This document shows, one piece after another, positions 34,865-37,840 of a stretch of 37,840 nt of DNA. The position numbers were made by a program, and so were the translations under genes. How positions within the stretch are numbered: position 1 is the first letter of the stretch; every line of letters starts with the position of its first letter. The DNA is from Thermodesulfovibrionia bacterium (GTDB lineage Bacteria > Nitrospirota > Thermodesulfovibrionia > JACRGW01), in NCBI GenBank assembly GCA_919902995.1, contig CAKKSD010000045.1, forward strand, positions 1-37,840. The letters run 5' to 3'. Under the pieces are notes generated by a model. The model was not told the origin of the DNA. It did no database searches and saw only the letters and a program-made list of their open reading frames with translations.

Positions 34865-34959
34865 GTCACCCTGAACCTTGCCCTGAACTTGTTTCATGGG
34901 TTGTTTCAGTGTCTCAAAATAGAAATTCTTAAGAGATGCTGAACCAAGTTCAGCATGAC
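34865..34959 (+). repeat. GTCACCCTGAA...TTCAGCATGAC palindromic element (95 bases)
   Basis: A third family of GTCA...TGAC palindromes. Two sub-hairpins: the left half (CCCTGAA...TTCATGGG) and the right half ATGCTGAA-CCAAG-TTCAGCAT, the latter the same arms as the half element at 12293. It ends with an ATG that opens the frame of the next gene, but that start is unlikely to be used. Confidence 0.75.
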
Positions 34960-34993
34960 ATTATACAGTATTCTTGTGTTTTTTGGTTTAAAA

Positions 34994-36172
34994 ATGAAGA
35001 TAGCTTTTATCAGAATGAGATATGTTCCTTATGGTGGCGCTGAAAATTATCTTAGCCTTGTTGGAGATGAACTCGTAAGACATGGGCATGAAGTCCATAT
35101 TTTTTCAAATTGGTGGAAGGGAAGCAATCCTGAAACAGTTTCAGGACCCTTTATCTTCCATAAAGTGCCGGTTATTAAACTAAGTTCCTTCCTTAAAATC
35201 CTAAGCTTCACAATATGTTCTTATTTCTTGATAAAAAAGGATAAATTCGATATTATATTAAGTTTTGATCGTATTCTATATCAGGATATTTACAGGGCAG
35301 GAGATGGATGCCACAGGGAATGGCTTGAGAAAAGGAAAGTTATAGAATCTCCGCTTAAGATATTTTTAACAATTATTAATCCCTTTCATAGAACAATCCT
35401 CTATCTCGAGAAGAGGATCTATCAGGGGAACGGATGCAGGAAGATAATTGCCAACTCGTTTAAAGGCAGAGATGATATTGTGAGGCATTACAGGACGCCT
35501 GATGAGAAGATCACGGTAGTTTATAATGGGGTTGATCTTAATCGTTTTAAACCGTCAAACAGGGATATTCACAGGGAAGAGGTCAGAAGGAATTACAGGA
35601 TAGGAGAAAATGATATAGTCATACTCTTTGTTGGTTCCGGATTTGAAAGAAAGGGTTTGAAGTTTCTTTTTGAGGGGGTAAGCCTTCTGGAAAAAGGATG
35701 CAGGATGCAAGATACAAGATACAAGGTATTAGTGGTTGGAAAAGGGGATTTTACATACTATAGGAACATGGCCAGAAGGTTAGGTATAGAAGAGAACCTG
35801 ATCTTTGCAGGTATTACTACTGAAATAGAAAAGTTTTATGCGGCTTCGGATGTTTTTATTTTACCCTCCATATATGATCCGTTCAGTAACGCCTGTCTTG
35901 AGGCGATGGCGAGCGGCATCCCCGTGATTACAACAAAAAATAATGGGGTATCAGAAATTATTGAAAATGGTAAGGATGGATTTATTGTTGAAAGCCATTC
36001 AGATGTAAATGAAATCGCATCTAAAATAAGCTTCTTAATGTTCCAAGATTTAAGGGAGTCTTTCGGAAGAGATGCCAGGAAAAAGGCAGAGAAATTCACC
36101 ATAGAGAATACAGTTAAGAAAATGATAGAGATATGTGATTATGGTTACTTCAGAGAATCCTTTAGATTTTGA
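34994..36172 (+). CDS. waaG: family 4 glycosyltransferase, WaaG-like
   Basis: This 392-residue protein starts MKIAFIRMRYVPYGGAENYL. A WaaG-like middle follows (DRILYQDIYRAGDGCHREWL, YLEKRIY, KIIANSFKGRDDIVRHY), then ITVVYNGVDLNRFKP and the E-x7-E motif in FSNACLEAMASGIPVITTKN. WaaG adds the first outer-core glucose to heptose II. ATG 34994 fits the family start; an earlier in-frame ATG lies in the palindromic repeat. About 21 bases of heptad repeat add GCRMQDTR-like residues near residue 236. Confidence 0.8.
   Translation: MKIAFIRMRYVPYGGAENYLSLVGDELVRHGHEVHIFSNWWKGSNPETVSGPFIFHKVPVIKLSSFLKILSFTICSYFLIKKDKFDIILSFDRILYQDIYRAGDGCHREWLEKRKVIESPLKIFLTIINPFHRTILYLEKRIYQGNGCRKIIANSFKGRDDIVRHYRTPDEKITVVYNGVDLNRFKPSNRDIHREEVRRNYRIGENDIVILFVGSGFERKGLKFLFEGVSLLEKGCRMQDTRYKVLVVGKGDFTYYRNMARRLGIEENLIFAGITTEIEKFYAASDVFILPSIYDPFSNACLEAMASGIPVITTKNNGVSEIIENGKDGFIVESHSDVNEIASKISFLMFQDLRESFGRDARKKAEKFTIENTVKKMIEICDYGYFRESFRF
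35696..35725 (+). repeat. GGATGCA/AGATACA heptad tract inside a GT4 gene
   Basis: GGATGCA / GGATGCA / AGATACA / AGATACA / AG. It is translated as CRMQDTR between EKG and YKVLVVG; without it a typical EKGYKVLVVG would remain. Three units (21 bases) equal exactly seven codons, so the insertion keeps the frame. Confidence 0.75.
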
Positions 36173-37196
36173 CAAGATAAAGAGGATTTTGATTGTGAGA
36201 AATGACAATATAGGAGATGTGGTACTTACAACACCTGCAATTGAAGCGCTCAGGAAACACTACCCCGATGCCTATATCGCGATTCTCGTTGCCGAGTACG
36301 CAAGAGGTGCTATAGATGGTAATCCCCATCTTGATAAGATATATAGTTATCAGAAGGCAAAACACTCTGATGGCAGTAAATTACTCGCATGGTGGAGGCA
36401 ATATAAGGTTATTAAAAAAATCAGGAAGGGCAAGTTTGATTTGGCGATAGGTATAAGGAGCGTCTTTTCTCCTTCACAGGGGAGGTTAGTATTCGCGAGT
36501 GGTGCACCAATGAGGCTGGGCCATTACCCGAAGAAGAGGAAATACCTCTCTTTTTGTTACAATATATATGCCGATGAAAACCCAGACAAAACCCATGAAA
36601 TTATAAGGTCTTTAAATATCCTCAGAAAGATAAAAGTAGATATAGAAAAGAAAGATATTTTTTTCTTTGTCCCTGAAGAGGAGAAAAAAAAGGTAAGGGA
36701 ATTTCTTGAAAGAAATAAACTGAAGAAAGAAAAGAAGCTTGTATGCCTTCATATAAGCGGAAGAGTTGGAGAAGGAAGGTGGTGGGACCCTGTAAATTAT
36801 ATATCTCTTTCTGACTCATTGGCGGAAAGAGAGGATGTGGATCTTGTCCTTAACTGGCCTCCAAAGGAGGCATCCATTGGAGATGAGATACTTTCAAAAA
36901 TAAAGAACCGTCCCATCATCTTTGAATCAAGGGGGATTAAATCATTCGCTGCTTTTCTTCAGAAGTGCGACCTCCTTATAACCCTTCAGGGAGGAGCAAT
37001 GCATATCGCAGCAGCCCTGAAGACACCGACTATCGCAATCTTTGATAAGGCAGATCCGGATGTATGGCACCCCTGGGGAGAGGGTCATATAGTTCTGAAA
37101 AGAGGGAATAGTCCTAACTCTGTTACTGTCGGGGATGTTCTTAATGCAGTGGACAAAAAGATCGGAGTAAAATCTTGTCGAAGACCCGACCTATAG
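36141..37196 (+). CDS. heptosyltransferase-like (GT9) protein with altered donor motif, copy 4
   Basis: This protein of about 351 residues starts MVTSENPLDFDKIKRILIVR and has NDNIGDVVLTTPAIEALRKH, a normal GT9 N-terminus. The donor motif is changed: LLITLQGGAMHIAAALKTPT in place of (N/S)D(T/S)GPMH, and IFDKADPDVWHPWG in place of IFGPTDP. There is no C-terminal Cys cluster. It may use another donor or acceptor, or be less active. ATG 36141 is chosen; an in-frame GTG is at 36135. The 5' end overlaps the WaaG-like gene by 32 bases. Confidence 0.8.
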   Translation: MVTSENPLDFDKIKRILIVRNDNIGDVVLTTPAIEALRKHYPDAYIAILVAEYARGAIDGNPHLDKIYSYQKAKHSDGSKLLAWWRQYKVIKKIRKGKFDLAIGIRSVFSPSQGRLVFASGAPMRLGHYPKKRKYLSFCYNIYADENPDKTHEIIRSLNILRKIKVDIEKKDIFFFVPEEEKKKVREFLERNKLKKEKKLVCLHISGRVGEGRWWDPVNYISLSDSLAEREDVDLVLNWPPKEASIGDEILSKIKNRPIIFESRGIKSFAAFLQKCDLLITLQGGAMHIAAALKTPTIAIFDKADPDVWHPWGEGHIVLKRGNSPNSVTVGDVLNAVDKKIGVKSCRRPDL

Positions 37197-37840
37197 GGAA
37201 GAAGGATAATGTAATTCAATACTGCGACCTGGGGATAGAATTATCCCTGAACGTCCTTATCTTTATACTTCCCTTCAGGCATACTGCCTCGATAAGATCT
37301 TTTTGTATCCTTTTCCCGGTATTATTATGGATAGTAAAAATGGTTATTAAAAGGAAATTACTCTTCTCGGGAACCCCTCTTGATCTTCCTATAGCCGCAT
37401 TTTTTCTTTGGGGGCTTATTTCTCTTTTAACTGCAACGAATCTGAGATACAGTATTAATGAAATAAGGGGAGAGATGGCGACATATTTTTTGCTCTTTTA
37501 TCTGGTTATAAATAACCTCAGGGATGAAGAGAAGATTAAAGATTTGATAAAGACCCTAACATTAGGGGTATTTACAATGAGTTTTTATGGTATCATAGAG
37601 TTTTTGCAAAGAGAAAATCGGTCTTTAACAGAAATGGTCAAAATAAATTCATTAACAGTAGACTTAGGGGTCTATCTTATACTGGCTGTTCCTGTGGTCT
37701 TTATTCTCTATGGTCTATCCAATAGTATAAAGGAAAAGTTTTTTATGTCTATCGTTGACCTTATAGCCCTATTTGCCCTTTATCTCACCCATAACAGGGC
37801 CGCATGGGTTGCATTTATTGCACAGGTGATATTGCTCACC
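37175..37840 (+). CDS. O-antigen ligase/polymerase-type membrane protein (partial)
   Basis: The frame is open from TTG 37175 to the window end (222 codons). GGAG lies 7 bases upstream and the gene overlaps the previous one by 22 bases. The product has repeated hydrophobic segments (IELSLNVLIFILP, IAAFFLWGLISLLTA, YFLLFYLVI, LGVYLILAVPVVFILYG, MSIVDLIALFALYL) and then THNRAAWVAFIAQ, the Wzy_C/WaaL-type motif. WaaL joins O-antigen to lipid A-core in the periplasm, a fitting end for an LPS-core cluster. Polymerase versus ligase cannot be decided from half the protein. Confidence 0.78.
   Translation, partial: MSKTRPIGKKDNVIQYCDLGIELSLNVLIFILPFRHTASIRSFCILFPVLLWIVKMVIKRKLLFSGTPLDLPIAAFFLWGLISLLTATNLRYSINEIRGEMATYFLLFYLVINNLRDEEKIKDLIKTLTLGVFTMSFYGIIEFLQRENRSLTEMVKINSLTVDLGVYLILAVPVVFILYGLSNSIKEKFFMSIVDLIALFALYLTHNRAAWVAFIAQVILLT

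Noticed and set aside
34955-34993. Upstream ATG for the WaaG-like gene
   Set aside because: It lies in a palindromic element and adds an unconserved hydrophobic stretch; ATG 34994 gives the family start MKIAFI.

Overview
The window comes from a diderm (Gram-negative-type) bacterium. It carries an LPS-core gene cluster with ADP-heptose-type glycosyltransferases, a type IV pilus minor-pilin/PilY1 operon, and a tuf-rpmG-tRNA-Trp-secE-nusG-rplKAJL-rpoBC block. By eye the DNA is moderately AT-rich. Gene order, the RpoB/RpoC lengths and the dense palindromic and heptameric repeats suit an environmental lineage such as Nitrospirota or Desulfobacterota. That placement is a low-confidence inference; no 16S gene is present.

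Layout. (1) 1-11678: the end of tuf, rpmG, tRNA-Trp, secE, nusG, rplK, rplA, rplJ, rplL, rpoB and rpoC. All are full-length with intact catalytic motifs. The usual rpsL-rpsG-fusA continuation is absent. (2) 11763-14313: an accessory stretch with a Mut7-C RNase-like protein, a secreted coiled-coil protein, an MNT/HEPN pair and an AbrB/VapC pair. (3) 14388-23538: a pilus operon behind a good sigma-54 promoter, containing a small exported protein, PilY1, FimT/GspH, a truncated duplicate of PilV, PilV, PilW and PilX. It is interrupted by an opposite-strand small gene, an S23 four-helix-bundle gene and a decayed fragment of a second one. (4) 23539-25764: a RHH antitoxin with a damaged ParE-like toxin, a lipoprotein, and a DUF4258/DUF2283 pair. 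(5) 26036-37840: an LPS inner/outer-core cluster with GmhB, four heptosyltransferase-family proteins, a WaaE-like GT2, three GT4 enzymes, a CgeB-like GT, a Trm112-like protein, an ICMT-like methyltransferase and the start of an O-antigen ligase-type protein. Many of these genes overlap by 1-4 bases, so translational coupling is likely.

The most unusual feature is the repeat content. At least twelve tracts of different sequence (AGTAGAC, GTTCACA, GGATACA, GCATCAT, AGCTGAC, NNAAAAT and others) share a strict 7-base period. The longer ones have a second arm that is the degenerate reverse complement of the first, so they can fold into long hairpins. They lie between rplL and rpoB, after rpoC, around the S23 gene, and in frame inside proteins. 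In two prepilins they form a long leader ending at the prepilin-peptidase site. In GmhB and a GT4 enzyme they sit within the enzyme itself. A second class of palindromes (GTCATTCC...GGAATGAC and relatives) fills other gaps and supplies the reading frame of the truncated PilV copy.
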